Positions 52,147 to 62,489 of a stretch of DNA of 64,000 bases are shown one piece after another. Position numbers and translations under genes: made by a program. The number at the start of each line of letters is the position of its first letter. Within the stretch, counting starts at the first letter, position 1. The notes under the pieces were generated by a model. It did not search any database. It was not told the origin of the DNA and worked only from the letters and a program-made list of their open reading frames with translations. The DNA comes from Pseudomonas viridiflava (lineage in GTDB: Bacteria > Pseudomonadota > Gammaproteobacteria > Pseudomonadales > Pseudomonadaceae), in contig NZ_UUIS01000055.1 of NCBI RefSeq assembly GCF_900589395.1, forward strand, positions 22,793-86,792, read 5' to 3'.

Positions 52147-53957
52147 GCAGAAAGATCCTCGGGAGGTTGAAGGTTGGCCCCGGACAACCCGGCGCGCAGC
52201 CGCAGGGTGATCAACGCGCCGCCGCTGGTATGGTTGGCGAACAGCAGCTCGCCGCCCAGTGCCCGCATCAGCGTATCGCAGATCGCCAGCCCCAGGCCCA
52301 GGCCCTGGGTGCGGGTCTTGGTGGTGAAGAACGGCTCGCGCGCTCGCGCCATTGCTTCTTGCGAGAAGCCCGGGCCGTTGTCGCGGATGTACAGGTTGAC
52401 GCCTTCGCCGGTCGCCTCGGCACTGATCCACAGTTTACGCGGCGGGCCTTTTTCAGTCAGCGCGTCCAGCGCGTTGGCCAGCAGGTTGCCCAGCACCTGG
52501 CGCAGGCGGGTTTCGCCGGCCTGGACCCATAAGGTGGCGGCCGGCAGGTCGCGGATCAATTCCACCTCCATGGCCCGGCGACGCTTGGCCAGCAAGGCCA
52601 GTGCGTCTTCGAGCGCCGGTTGCAGGGCCACGCTTTCCGGCGCATGCGCGTCGCGGCGGGCAAAGGCACGCAAATGGGCGATGATCGAGGCCATGCGCCC
52701 GGTCAGCTCGCCGATCAGCTTGAGGTTGCCCCGGGCGTCGTCGGTGCGCTGGTGATCGAGCAGGATCTCGGCGTTTTCCGCATAGGTACGAATGGCCGCC
52801 AGCGGCTGGTTCAACTCGTGGCTGATGCTGGCCGACATGGTGCCCAGCGCCGACAGCTTGCCGGCCTGCACCAGTTCGTCCTGGGCGCGCACCAGTTCCT
52901 GCTGGGCCTGTTCGCGTTCCAGCACTTCCTGGCGCAGGCGGCTGTTGAGGCCTTCCAGGTCGCTGGTGCGTTCCATGACCCGGCGCTCCAGTTCGCGGCG
53001 GGTCTTGCCCTCGAAGGCGATGCGCTCCAGGTAGTGGCGGCGGCGCTGCATCACCAGGCTGAGCAACAGCATGAGCACCAGCAAGGCGGCGCCGCCGACC
53101 GCGACCACGGTGCGCACCGGGCGGTCGATCAGCACGCGCGGGGCCAGGGCGTTGACCGTCCAGCCGGTTTCATCAATGGTCCGGGTCTGGGTCAGCCAGG
53201 CGCGCTCGTCGAGCTTGAGCGGGCGCGGGTCGCGGGTCGGGTAGGGCTGGATGGCGACGATGGCTTTCTTTTCTTCATCGCTCAAGTCGCGGGTTGCGTG
53301 GAAGCGCCAGGCCGGGTTGGAGGTCAGGATCACCACACCGTTCTGGTCGGTGAGCAACAATTGCACCGGGGTCTTGCCCCACAGGGTCTCGGTGTAGTCC
53401 AGGTCGATCTTGATCACCAGCACGCCGATCACGCTGTCGCCGTCGCGCACCGGGGCGGCGAAAAAGTAGCCGCGCTTGACCGAGGTGGTGCCCAGGCCGA
53501 AGAAGCGCCCCAGCTTGCCGGCCAGCGCGTCATTGAAATACGGACGGAACGAGAAATTGCGCCCCACGAAGCTGTCGTGCTGGTCGAAATTGGACGCCGC
53601 CAGGGTGCGGCCTTCCTTGTTCATCAGGTAGATGACGTCGGCGCCGGTCTGCCCGGTGATCTCGCGCAGCGCCTGGTTGGCGCCGTCGATGGCGCCGGCG
53701 TCGGCCGGAGTGCCCAGCGCGGTGCGCAGCGCCGGCAGATCGCCAAGAATCGGCGGCAGGGACTCGTAGCGGTGCAGGGTGCCCAGCAGGTTGGCGACGT
53801 ACAGGTCCAGGGTCTGGCGGTTCTGGCTGGTCAGTTCGCTGTGGTAGTAACGCTCGGCCAGGTGCTCCAGTGGCCACAGCAAGGGCGCCAGGCACAGCGC
53901 CAGCAAGGCAAGGCTGCGCCAGCGAGGGCGGCGCGCAGGTGCGGCAGGTGGGGTCAT
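52143..53957 (-). CDS. dctB: C4-dicarboxylate sensor histidine kinase DctB
   Basis: 604 residues from the ATG of MTPPAAPARRPRWRS; a GTG 12 codons earlier is possible. An N-terminal helix (~14-34), a periplasmic double-PAS/Cache sensor (VIYLMNKEGRTLAASNFDQH, FFAAPVRDGDSVIGVLVIKI) and a second helix (~288-306) lead to a coiled coil and kinase core: H-box SISHELNQPLAAIRTYAEN, N-box LLANALDAL, G-boxes DNGPGF and GLGLGLAI. Coupled to dctD by ATGA overlap. Confidence 0.9.
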   Translation of the reverse strand: MTPPAAPARRPRWRSLALLALCLAPLLWPLEHLAERYYHSELTSQNRQTLDLYVANLLGTLHRYESLPPILGDLPALRTALGTPADAGAIDGANQALREITGQTGADVIYLMNKEGRTLAASNFDQHDSFVGRNFSFRPYFNDALAGKLGRFFGLGTTSVKRGYFFAAPVRDGDSVIGVLVIKIDLDYTETLWGKTPVQLLLTDQNGVVILTSNPAWRFHATRDLSDEEKKAIVAIQPYPTRDPRPLKLDERAWLTQTRTIDETGWTVNALAPRVLIDRPVRTVVAVGGAALLVLMLLLSLVMQRRRHYLERIAFEGKTRRELERRVMERTSDLEGLNSRLRQEVLEREQAQQELVRAQDELVQAGKLSALGTMSASISHELNQPLAAIRTYAENAEILLDHQRTDDARGNLKLIGELTGRMASIIAHLRAFARRDAHAPESVALQPALEDALALLAKRRRAMEVELIRDLPAATLWVQAGETRLRQVLGNLLANALDALTEKGPPRKLWISAEATGEGVNLYIRDNGPGFSQEAMARAREPFFTTKTRTQGLGLGLAICDTLMRALGGELLFANHTSGGALITLRLRAGLSGANLQPPEDLSA

Positions 53958-54011
53958 CGATCCAGGGCCCGGATGGCGGCCCGGGATCGGCACCCGGGCA
54001 TCAGGCCCGCA

Positions 54012-54887
54012 TTATGCCTGCCGCACGCTGGCCAGGCACTCCAGTAATGCGTGCTGCCAGTCGGGTTGGGTCACGCCCCATTCCTGCGCCAGCCGGCTGC
54101 AATCCAGGCGCGAGTTCAGCGGCCGCGCTGCCGGCGTCGGGTAGGCGCTGGAGGCTATCGGCTCCAGCACCGCACACGGCTTGCCCTCGGCCAGCAACTG
54201 TTTACCGATGGCCTCGGCGAAGCCATACCAGGATGTCTCGCCACTGGCCGTCAGGTGATAGACCCCCCAGGCCCCCGGCTGGCCGTCACGCCAGCGCTCG
54301 ATCAGTTGCCGGGTGCTGTGGGCGATGGTGCCGGCCCAGGTCGGCGCGCCGATCTGGTCGGCGACCACGCTCAGGGTTTCGCGCTCCTGCAGCAGCTTTT
54401 GCATGGTCAGCAGGAAGTTGCGCCCGTGCAGTGAATACACCCAGCTGGTGCGCAGGATCAGGTGCTGCCCGCCCACCGCCTGGATGGCCTGTTCGCCGGC
54501 CAGCTTGCTGCTGCCGTAGATGCCCAGCGGGTGTGGTGCATCCTGCTCGGTGTAGGGCGAAGCCTTGCGCCCGTCGAACACGTAGTCGGTGGAATAGTGG
54601 ATCAGCGGCACGCCAAGCCCGGCCGCCGCTTCGGCCAGCAGGCCGGGGGCAGTGGCGTTGATGGCGCGGGCCAGGCCCGGCTCCTTCTCGGCCTGGTCGA
54701 CCGCCGTGTGCGCGGCGGCATTGATGATCAGGTCCGGTTGCGCGGCCTGCACGGCCTGGAGAATGGCATGTGGCTGGCTCAGGTCCAGTTGTTCGCGGCC
54801 CAGCACCTGCAGTTCGCCCAGGCCGACCAGGCTGTGCTGCAAGTGGCGTGAAACCTGGCCGTGCTGGCCGGTGATGAGGATTTTCAT
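54012..54887 (-). CDS. rmlD: dTDP-4-dehydrorhamnose reductase RmlD
   Basis: 291 residues beginning [17 protein letters not shown] (NAD(P)-binding GxxGxxG-like). STDYVFDG, YGSSKLAGEQ and LRTSWVYSLHGRNF are typical. It carries out the last step to dTDP-L-rhamnose. The ATG overlaps the rmlC stop, and no separate ribosome site is visible, so translation depends on coupling. Last gene of the rml operon. Confidence 0.94.
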   Translation of the reverse strand: MKILITGQHGQVSRHLQHSLVGLGELQVLGREQLDLSQPHAILQAVQAAQPDLIINAAAHTAVDQAEKEPGLARAINATAPGLLAEAAAGLGVPLIHYSTDYVFDGRKASPYTEQDAPHPLGIYGSSKLAGEQAIQAVGGQHLILRTSWVYSLHGRNFLLTMQKLLQERETLSVVADQIGAPTWAGTIAHSTRQLIERWRDGQPGAWGVYHLTASGETSWYGFAEAIGKQLLAEGKPCAVLEPIASSAYPTPAARPLNSRLDCSRLAQEWGVTQPDWQHALLECLASVRQA

Positions 54888-55432
54888 AGGAACAGGTCGG
54901 CTTCGCTCAAGCGTTTGCCCTGCTGGTCCTTGGCCGACAACTGCGGCACCAGGCCGTCGAGCTGCCAGTCGATGGCCAGTTCCGGGTCGTCCCAGCGGAT
55001 GCAGCGCTCGGCGGCAGGGGTATAGAAGTCGGTGGTCTTGTACAGGAACTCGGCACTTTCGCTCAGCACCAGGAACCCGTGGGCAAAGCCCTCGGGAATC
55101 CACAGCTGGCGAAAATTGCTGCCCGACAGCCGCACCCCGACCCATTGCCCGAAGGTCATCGAGCTGCGGCGGATGTCCACGGCGATGTCGAGCACCTCGC
55201 CGGCGGTGACGCGCACCAGTTTGCCCTGCGGGTTGTCGATCTGGTAGTGCAGCCCGCGCAACACGCCTTGCTGCGAGCGCGAATGATTGTCCTGGACAAA
55301 CGACGGGCGCAGCCCGGTGGTTTCATGGAAGGCGCGGGCGTTGAAACTCTCGTAGAACAAGCCCCGCTCGTCACCGAACACCTTGGGTTCGATGATGAGG
55401 ACTTCGGGCAACTGGGTGGCAATGACATTCAC
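54884..55432 (-). CDS. rmlC: dTDP-4-dehydrorhamnose 3,5-epimerase RmlC
   Basis: 182 residues, standard length. [28 protein letters not shown] with the catalytic His region, and [15 protein letters not shown] are the signature blocks of this cupin epimerase. Overlaps rmlA and rmlD by four bases each. Confidence 0.96.
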   Translation of the reverse strand: MNVIATQLPEVLIIEPKVFGDERGLFYESFNARAFHETTGLRPSFVQDNHSRSQQGVLRGLHYQIDNPQGKLVRVTAGEVLDIAVDIRRSSMTFGQWVGVRLSGSNFRQLWIPEGFAHGFLVLSESAEFLYKTTDFYTPAAERCIRWDDPELAIDWQLDGLVPQLSAKDQQGKRLSEADLFL

Positions 55433-56304
55433 GGGTTTTCCCCTGCAATCTTGAACAGGTAGCGGCCGTAGCCGGTCTTGCCGAAGTATCCGGCGCGTTC
55501 GAGCAACTGGTCGCGGTCGATCCAGCCGTTCTGGTAAGCGATTTCTTCAAGGCATGCGACCTGCAGACCCTGGCGATGTTCGATGGTCTGCACATAGGCC
55601 GACGCATCGAGCAGGCTGTCATGGGTGCCGGTGTCGAGCCAGGCGAAGCCGCGACCGAAACGCTCGACGCGCAAGGTGCCGCGTTGCAGGTAGGCATTGT
55701 TGACGTCGGTGATCTCAAGCTCGCCACGAGGTGACGGCTTGACGTCCCGGGCGATACGGATCACCTCGTTGTCGTAGAAATACAGGCCGGTGACGGCGTA
55801 GCTGGACTTGGGCGCGGCGGGCTTTTCTTCAATCGACAGGGCCCGGCCCTGGGCGTCGAAGTCGACCACGCCGAAGCGCTCCGGGTCCTTGACCCAGTAG
55901 CCGAACACCGTGGCGCCTTCGGTCCGGTCCGCCGCCTGGCGCAGTTGTTCGCTGAAGTGCTGGCCGTGAAAGATGTTGTCGCCCAGGATCAGGCACACCG
56001 AATCGGTGCCGATGAACGACTCGCCGATCAGGAACGCCTGCGCCAGTCCTTCGGGGCGGGGTTGTTCGGCATAGTGGAAGTTGACGCCGAACTGGCGGCC
56101 GTCGCCCAGCAGTCGCCGGTAGTGCGGCAGGTCCTGCGGGGTGGAAATCACCAGGATGTCCTGGATGCCGGCCAGCATCAGCACCGAGATCGGGTAATAG
56201 ATCATCGGTTTGTCGTAGACCGGCAACAACTGCTTGGAAATGCCCAGGGTAATAGGGTGCAAGCGGGTGCCGGAACCTCCGGCCAGAACAATCCCTTTTG
56301 TCAT
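55429..56304 (-). CDS. rmlA: Glucose-1-phosphate thymidylyltransferase RmlA
   Basis: 291 residues from the ATG of [17 protein letters not shown], the nucleotide-binding motif GGSGTRL included. [16 protein letters not shown] and [10 protein letters not shown] are conserved. It makes dTDP-glucose and is the feedback-controlled entry step. Overlaps rmlB and rmlC. Confidence 0.96.
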   Translation of the reverse strand: MTKGIVLAGGSGTRLHPITLGISKQLLPVYDKPMIYYPISVLMLAGIQDILVISTPQDLPHYRRLLGDGRQFGVNFHYAEQPRPEGLAQAFLIGESFIGTDSVCLILGDNIFHGQHFSEQLRQAADRTEGATVFGYWVKDPERFGVVDFDAQGRALSIEEKPAAPKSSYAVTGLYFYDNEVIRIARDVKPSPRGELEITDVNNAYLQRGTLRVERFGRGFAWLDTGTHDSLLDASAYVQTIEHRQGLQVACLEEIAYQNGWIDRDQLLERAGYFGKTGYGRYLFKIAGENP

Positions 56305-57383
56305 GCAATCAGATCCTTGTGTTCGGTAAAGCCCAGTCGTTGGCCTTGATAGCTGCCGTCCTGGACCCGGCGGCACCACTCCAGGTTGTCCAGGTACCAC
56401 TGCACGGTCTTGCGCAGGCCGGTTGCAAAGGTTTCTTCAGGTGTCCAGCCCAGCTCGCGCTCGATCTTGCCGGCGTCGATGGCATAGCGCTGGTCGTGGC
56501 CTGGACGGTCGACCACGTGGGTGATTAGGTCGCTGTAGCGGGCCACGCCGGCCGGGCGCTGTGGCGCCAGCTCTTCAAGCAGCGCGCAGATGCCGCGCAC
56601 CACGTCGATGTTCTTCTGCTCGTTATGGCCGCCGATGTTGTAGGTCTCGCCCACCGCGCCTTCGGTGACCACCTTGAGCAGCGCCCGGGCATGGTCTTCG
56701 ACGTACAACCAGTCGCGCACCTGCAGGCCGTCGCCATACACCGGCAGCGGCTTGCCCGCCAGCGCATTGAGGATGATCAGCGGAATCAGTTTTTCCGGGA
56801 AATGGAACGGACCGTAATTGTTCGAGCAGTTGGTGACGATCACCGGCAGCCCATAGGTGCGCTGCCAGGCACGCACCAGGTGGTCGGACGCCGCCTTGCT
56901 GGCGGAGTAGGGCGAGCTGGGCGCGTAGGACGTGGTTTCGGTGAACAGGTCGTCGACACCGTGCAGATCGCCGTACACCTCGTCGGTGGAGATGTGGTGG
57001 AAGCGAAACGCCTCGCGCTCGGCCGCCGGCAGGTTCAGCCAGTAGCCACGAGTGGCCTCCAGCAGGCTGTAGGTGCCGACGATGTTGGTGTGGATGAACT
57101 CGGCCGGGCCGTCGATGGAGCGATCGACGTGGGATTCGGCCGCCAGGTGCATGATGGCGTGCGGTGCAAAGCGCGCCAGTACGGCGCTGACGGCGGCCTG
57201 GTCGGCGATGTCGGCCTGCACGAACTCGTAGCGGGTGTCGCCAGCGATGCCGGCCAGCGATTCGAGGTTGCCCGCGTAGGTCAGTTTGTCGAGGTTCAAC
57301 ACTTCATGGGCGGTGTGCTGGATCAGGTGCCGGATCAGTGCCGAGCCGATAAAACCTGCACCGCCGGTAACGAGAATGCGCAT
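56301..57383 (-). CDS. rmlB: dTDP-glucose 4,6-dehydratase RmlB
   Basis: 360 residues. Rossmann motif [16 protein letters not shown] at the N-terminus, [22 protein letters not shown], and the catalytic [14 protein letters not shown] (YxxxK). First gene of the rml operon, divergent from the large aminotransferase gene; the 257-base gap 57384-57640 should carry both promoters. dTDP-rhamnose feeds LPS and exopolysaccharide synthesis. Confidence 0.96.
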   Translation of the reverse strand: MRILVTGGAGFIGSALIRHLIQHTAHEVLNLDKLTYAGNLESLAGIAGDTRYEFVQADIADQAAVSAVLARFAPHAIMHLAAESHVDRSIDGPAEFIHTNIVGTYSLLEATRGYWLNLPAAEREAFRFHHISTDEVYGDLHGVDDLFTETTSYAPSSPYSASKAASDHLVRAWQRTYGLPVIVTNCSNNYGPFHFPEKLIPLIILNALAGKPLPVYGDGLQVRDWLYVEDHARALLKVVTEGAVGETYNIGGHNEQKNIDVVRGICALLEELAPQRPAGVARYSDLITHVVDRPGHDQRYAIDAGKIERELGWTPEETFATGLRKTVQWYLDNLEWCRRVQDGSYQGQRLGFTEHKDLIA

Positions 57384-57640
57384 GGATGGACCTTTTCCTT
57401 GTGAACAATAGGGGGGTGGACATTCGCCACAGCATAGCGCGATCCCCTTTGGCGCAAGCAGGATCAGCCAAGACGAGCGGTAGCCGTAATGAAATTATTC
57501 GATGGCTGGCCGCCTGCGTGCCGGTTATCCGTCGTCGTCAAAACATTGCGATTTGGGCTCATGGCCTGCTGCGTCCTATAGTGCTGCGATTGCACCTTCA
57601 AATGCCGGTCTGCTCCAGCACTCATTTCCTGAGGTTTTCC

Positions 57641-60553
57641 ATGCCGCTCGCCACCCTGATTCGCCGCTCCAGCCTGCCTTGCCCGCACGTCAGTCTCGAC
57701 CAGGCCCGGATGCTGCTGGCGCAGCATTACGGGCTCAGCGGCACGCTCAAGGTGCTGGGCAGCCAGCAGGACTGCAACCTGCTGCTCGACACCGGCGAGC
57801 GGCGCTATGTGCTGAAAATCTGTCACGGCGACTACAGCCCGCTGGAGCTGGACGCCCAGCATGCTGCCTTGCAGCACCTGGCGGGCCAGCCGGGCATCTG
57901 CGTGCCTGAGGTGGTCAGCGCCGGCAATGGCAACAACCTGTTGTCGCTGAACCTGGACGGGCAGGCCGTGCATGCCCGGCTATTGACGTTCATCGATGGC
58001 CAGTCGCTGGGGCATGCCGGCTACCTGGGCCATGACGTGGTGGTCGCCCTGGGCGAGCTGTGCGCGCGGGTCGACCGGGCGTTGGAGGACTTCACGCATC
58101 CGGGCCTTGAACGGGTGCTGCAATGGGACCCACGCCACGCCAATGCGCTGGCCCGCCACTTGCTTCCGGTTATCGACGACACCGATGAACGCGCCTGCCT
58201 GCACGAAGCCGTCGAGCAGGCCCGCCAGCGCCTGGTACCGTTGATTGCGGCCTTGCCGTTGCAAGCGGTGCACCTCGACATCACCGAGCACAACGTGGTG
58301 TGGGCCCGCAGCCCGCAATGCGCCTGGCACTTGCAGGGGCTGATCGACTTCGGTGACCTGCTGGCCACCTGGCGGGTGGCCGACCTGTCGGTGACCTGCG
58401 CCGCCTTGCTGCACCATGCCGGCGGCGACCCGTTGTACATCCTGCCAGCCATCCGCGCCTACCACGCCATCAACCCGCTGCGCCTCGAAGAACTCCAGGC
58501 GCTGTGGCCACTGATCGTCGCCCGCGCCACGGTGCTGGTGCTCAGCAGCGAGCAGCAGGTCAGCGTCGAGCCGGGCAATGCCTACATCCAGGCCAACCTG
58601 GACGGTGAGTGGGCCATTTTCGATGTAGCCACCTCGGTGCCGATGGCACTGATGGAAGCCGCGATCCTGCATGCCCTGGGCCTGGACGCCGCGCCCAAGG
58701 CCCAGCCCGCCTGGCGTCCGTTGTTGCCCGGCCTGGCCGGACGCGGTTTCTGCACGGTGGACCTGGGCGTGCTCAGCGAGCATTTCGAGGCCGGCAACTG
58801 GGAACAGGACGGCATCGACGAACGCCTGCTGGCGCAGACCGCCCGGCAGACCGGCCTGGCCGCCAGCCGCTACGGTGAGTTCCGCCTGTCGCGCACGCTG
58901 CCCGATTGCAGCCGCGAGCCCGACACCTGCGCGCTGCACGTCGAGTTGCACCTGCCGCCGGACACGGTGGTGCATGTGCCGTTTACCGCCACCCTGCGCC
59001 AGACCGCCGATGCCGCGCAGGTGCTGGTCGGCGAAACCTTCAGCCTCAAGCTGTGGGGCGTGGCCTGCGACCTGCCGTCCGGTTGCCCGTTGGCGGCAGG
59101 GCAGGTACTGGGGGTCAGCGACGGCGTGTTGCTGTTGCAACTGTGCAGCGAGGCCGGTGTGACCCCGCCGTTGTTCACCACGCCGGCCTGGGCGGCGGCC
59201 TGGCAGCAATTGTCGCCGTCGCCGGCAGCCTTGCTGGGCTTCGATTGCAATGCCCCGGCGCTGCAGGACGCGGCCGCGCTGCTGGCGCGACGCGACGCCA
59301 GTTTTGCCCGTTCGCAGAAGCACTATTACCAGGCGCCGCCACAGATCGAGCGCGGCTGGCGCAACCACCTGATCGACATGCAGGGCCGCTCGTACCTCGA
59401 CATGCTCAACAACGTGGCGGTGCTTGGCCACGGCCATCCGCGCATGGCCCGTGAAGCCGCCCGCCAATGGTCGCTGCTGAACACCAATTCGCGCTTTCAC
59501 TACGCGGCCATTGCCGAGTTTTCCGAGCGCCTGCTCGAACGCGCCCCGGCCGGCATGGACCGGGTGTTTCTGGTCAACAGCGGTACCGAGGCCAATGACC
59601 TGGCGATCCGCCTGGCCTGGGCCTTCAGCGGCGGGCGCGACATGCTCAGCGTGCTGGAGGCCTACCACGGCTGGTCGGTGGCCACCGATGCGATTTCCAC
59701 CTCCATCGCCGACAACCCGCAAGCGCTGACCACCCGGCCCGACTGGGTGCACCCGGTGACCGCGCCCAACACCTATCGCGGGCCGTTTCGCGGGCCCGGC
59801 AGCACCGCTGACTATGTTCGGCATGTCGATGAAACCCTGGCCACGCTGGACGCACAGGGCCGGCAGGTGGCCGGGTTTATCTGCGAGCCGGTGTACGGCA
59901 ATGCCGGGGGCATTTCCCTGCCGCCGGGCTACCTGCAAGAGGTGTATGGCCAGGTTCGCGCGCGCGGCGGGGTGTGCATCGCCGACGAGGTGCAGGTTGG
60001 CTATGGCCGCCTGGGCGACTATTTCTGGGGCTTCGAAGAGCAGGGCGTGGTGCCGGACATCATTACCCTGGCCAAGGGCATGGGTAACGGCCATCCGCTG
60101 GGCGCGGTGATCACCCGGCGTGAGATCGCCGAGGCGCTGGAGGCCGAGGGCTATTTCTTTTCGTCCTCCGGTGGCAGCCCGGTCAGTTGCCGCATCGGCC
60201 TGGCGGTGCTGGACGTCATGGAGCAGGAAAAACTGTGGGACAACGCCCGCATCGTCGGTGGCCACTTCAAGGCGCGCCTTGAGGCGCTGGCCGATAAACA
60301 TCCGCTGGTGGGCGCGGTACATGGCATGGGGTTCTACCTGGGCGTCGAACTGGTGCGCGACCGCCAGACCCTGGAACCGGCCAGCGAGGAGACCGCCTAC
60401 CTGTGCGAGCGCCTGCGTGAGCTGGGCATCTTCATGCAGCCGACCGGCGATTACCTGAACATCCTCAAGATCAAGCCGCCGATGTGCACCACGGTGCAGA
60501 GCGTGGACTTCTTCGTCGACAGCGTGTCCAAGGTGCTGCGCGAGCTGGAATAA
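57641..60553 (+). CDS. Fused APH-type kinase / M23-like / class-III aminotransferase-fold enzyme
   Basis: 970 residues from the ATG preceded by GAGG. Domain order: an aminoglycoside-phosphotransferase/choline-kinase-like domain (~10-330) with AVHLDITEHNVVWA (catalytic Asp) and LIDFGDL; a middle region (~440-550) with a metalloprotease-like/lipoyl-like fold whose catalytic residues I cannot confirm; and a PLP class-III aminotransferase domain (~560-970) with VNSGTEANDLAIRLAWAFSG, CIADEVQVGYGR and the PLP lysine in LAKGMGNGHP. Kinase plus class-III PLP enzyme resembles hydroxylysine kinase with a phospho-lyase, so it may phosphorylate an amino alcohol and then eliminate phosphate. A plain transaminase is the alternative. 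Confidence 0.85.
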   Translation: MPLATLIRRSSLPCPHVSLDQARMLLAQHYGLSGTLKVLGSQQDCNLLLDTGERRYVLKICHGDYSPLELDAQHAALQHLAGQPGICVPEVVSAGNGNNLLSLNLDGQAVHARLLTFIDGQSLGHAGYLGHDVVVALGELCARVDRALEDFTHPGLERVLQWDPRHANALARHLLPVIDDTDERACLHEAVEQARQRLVPLIAALPLQAVHLDITEHNVVWARSPQCAWHLQGLIDFGDLLATWRVADLSVTCAALLHHAGGDPLYILPAIRAYHAINPLRLEELQALWPLIVARATVLVLSSEQQVSVEPGNAYIQANLDGEWAIFDVATSVPMALMEAAILHALGLDAAPKAQPAWRPLLPGLAGRGFCTVDLGVLSEHFEAGNWEQDGIDERLLAQTARQTGLAASRYGEFRLSRTLPDCSREPDTCALHVELHLPPDTVVHVPFTATLRQTADAAQVLVGETFSLKLWGVACDLPSGCPLAAGQVLGVSDGVLLLQLCSEAGVTPPLFTTPAWAAAWQQLSPSPAALLGFDCNAPALQDAAALLARRDASFARSQKHYYQAPPQIERGWRNHLIDMQGRSYLDMLNNVAVLGHGHPRMAREAARQWSLLNTNSRFHYAAIAEFSERLLERAPAGMDRVFLVNSGTEANDLAIRLAWAFSGGRDMLSVLEAYHGWSVATDAISTSIADNPQALTTRPDWVHPVTAPNTYRGPFRGPGSTADYVRHVDETLATLDAQGRQVAGFICEPVYGNAGGISLPPGYLQEVYGQVRARGGVCIADEVQVGYGRLGDYFWGFEEQGVVPDIITLAKGMGNGHPLGAVITRREIAEALEAEGYFFSSSGGSPVSCRIGLAVLDVMEQEKLWDNARIVGGHFKARLEALADKHPLVGAVHGMGFYLGVELVRDRQTLEPASEETAYLCERLRELGIFMQPTGDYLNILKIKPPMCTTVQSVDFFVDSVSKVLRELE

Positions 60554-60751
60554 AGCCCGGCCGTCGCGCGCCCAGGTAGACACCCTATTTCATGGATTTA
60601 TATCTGGATAAATGCCGATTATTGAAGCGATAAAAATGCAGAACGCTTCAAATACCGATTATTATCGGCTATAACACGCTTTTCAAATCGTCATGGCCTG
60701 TCTGTCATGATGGTCCACCGTTCTCGCCCGCTTACCGGAGCCCTGACAGCC

Positions 60752-61864
60752 ATGACCACCCTCACCAGCACACCGCGCGCCGATGGCTTTCATATGCCGG
60801 CCGAATGGGCGCCGCAGACCCAGGTCTGGATGCTCTGGCCCGAGCGGCCCGACAACTGGCGCCTGGGCGCCAAGCCGGTGCAGGCGGCGCATGCCGAACT
60901 GGCCCATGCCATCGCCCGCTTCGAGCCGGTCACCGTCGGGGTGTCTGCCGCCCAGTACGACAACGCCCTGGCGTGCCTGGACGCGCCGAATATCCGGGTT
61001 GTGGAGATCAGTAACGATGATGCCTGGGTGCGCGACACCGGTCCGACCTTCGTCATCGACCACCACGGCCAGGTGCGCGGCGTGGACTGGGACTTCAACG
61101 CCTGGGGCGGTTTTGATGGCGGCCTGTACTTCCCCTGGAACCGCGACGCCCAGGTGGCCGGCAAGATTCTCGGCATGGAGCGCACGGCGCGCTATGCCAC
61201 GCCAGGCTTCGTACTGGAAGGCGGTTCGATTCATGTCGACGGCGAAGGCACCCTGATCACCACCGAAGAGTGCCTGCTCAACCGCAACCGTAACCCGCAC
61301 CTGAACCGCGAGCAGATCGAAGCGGTGCTCAGCGACACCCTGGCGGTCGACAAGGTCATCTGGCTGCCGGAGGGCTTGTACAACGACGAAACCGACGGGC
61401 ATGTGGATAACTTCTGCTGCTACGTGCGCCCCGGCGAAGTGCTGCTGGCCTGGACCGACGACCCACAGGACCCCAACTACCCGCGCTGCCAGGCCGCCTT
61501 GCAGGTACTGGAAAACACCCGCGATGCCCAGGGCCGGGCGTTGATCGTGCACAAGATGCCGATTCCCGGCCCGCTGTATGCCACCGCTGAGGAGTGCGCC
61601 GGCGTCGACAAGGTGCACGGCAGCCAGGAACGCGACCCTTCTGTGCGCCTGGCCGGCTCCTACGTGAACTTTCTGATCGTCAACGGCGGCATCATCGCGC
61701 CGTCCTTCGACGACCCGCTGGACGAAACCGCGCGGCAGATCCTGCAGCGGGTATTCCCGGAACACCTGGTGGTCATGGTCCCTGGGCGTGAATTGCTGCT
61801 GGGCGGAGGCAATATTCACTGCCTGACCCAACAGCAGCCGGCCTGCCGGGTCGAGCAGGACTGA
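60752..61864 (+). CDS. aguA: Agmatine deiminase AguA
   Basis: 370 residues, matching the family. The start [19 protein letters not shown] gives the usual N-terminus. [39 protein letters not shown] and the catalytic cysteine in [13 protein letters not shown] are intact. It converts agmatine to N-carbamoylputrescine. No aguB lies beside it; the preceding 198-base gap is AT-rich with two ACCGATTATT-like repeats and no gene. Ends before a strong terminator. Confidence 0.95.
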   Translation: MTTLTSTPRADGFHMPAEWAPQTQVWMLWPERPDNWRLGAKPVQAAHAELAHAIARFEPVTVGVSAAQYDNALACLDAPNIRVVEISNDDAWVRDTGPTFVIDHHGQVRGVDWDFNAWGGFDGGLYFPWNRDAQVAGKILGMERTARYATPGFVLEGGSIHVDGEGTLITTEECLLNRNRNPHLNREQIEAVLSDTLAVDKVIWLPEGLYNDETDGHVDNFCCYVRPGEVLLAWTDDPQDPNYPRCQAALQVLENTRDAQGRALIVHKMPIPGPLYATAEECAGVDKVHGSQERDPSVRLAGSYVNFLIVNGGIIAPSFDDPLDETARQILQRVFPEHLVVMVPGRELLLGGGNIHCLTQQQPACRVEQD

Positions 61865-61900
61865 GGCCTGCCCAGGTTGGTCCTGTTCTTGCTGGCTAAT

Positions 61901-61927
61901 AGCCCATCTACGGATGGGCTTTTTTTC
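61901..61927 (+). terminator. Rho-independent terminator after aguA
   Basis: AGCCCATC-tac-GGATGGGCT followed by seven T on the + strand, 37 bases after the aguA stop. Confidence 0.9.
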
Positions 61928-62046
61928 GGTAACGCTTTGTAGCACTAATCCGGGCGTCCATTTCTGGGTAGTCAGCCGATTGTCTCGCCTGCCTGTAACA
62001 CGCAGGCGGTACAGTCGGCTCCCTCATGACAAGAGGTTGTCCCACT

Positions 62047-62247
62047 ATGAACGCAGGTATTATCCCGAACGCTCCACGGGGTCTGTCCGTCAGTAGCGAG
62101 GCTCGCATCATCATGGCTGACTGGCTGCGCAGAACCCGCCTTCCCAGGCCTCGTCCCGACACCCGAGCAATGCTGATCCAGCGCTATCCGCGGGGGCTGT
62201 TCAGCGAAGCAGAACTGCAGGCGCTGGTCACGATCATCGAAGACTGA
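62047..62247 (+). CDS. Small unknown protein, 66 residues
   Basis: Opens at an ATG with AGAGG upstream and encodes a basic, soluble peptide: N-terminal MNAGIIPNAPRGLSVSSEAR, a WLRRTRLPRPRPDTRAM arginine-proline stretch, and an acidic C-terminus EAELQALVTIIED. No signal or membrane segment and no family recognised. It has its own gap upstream and stem-loops downstream (62251-62290). Coding use looks reasonable, but the short length leaves doubt. Confidence 0.5.
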   Translation: MNAGIIPNAPRGLSVSSEARIIMADWLRRTRLPRPRPDTRAMLIQRYPRGLFSEAELQALVTIIED

Positions 62248-62489
62248 AAGCCCTGTGCCAGCCTGACAGGGCCCTGGCCCAGGGCTTTGCCTGTTTGACA
62301 CCCCCTGGGGGCGCGACTAGGATTCGCCCCCAACGCCTGTGGCCACGCGCCGCGTACGTGCATCAGTAGACCACTGCGATGATTTCGTTCGGCCTTTATG
62401 CCCTGCCATGCGCATGTGCATATCGCCTCACGGGTGACCCAAGAGCTGCGGGTCCCAGTGCGTTAATCATTCGTCAAAGGAAAACAACA

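Noticed and set aside
54012..55145. Longer N-terminal extension of rmlD
   Set aside because: The extension lies inside rmlC in another frame; the family start MKILITG is at 54887.
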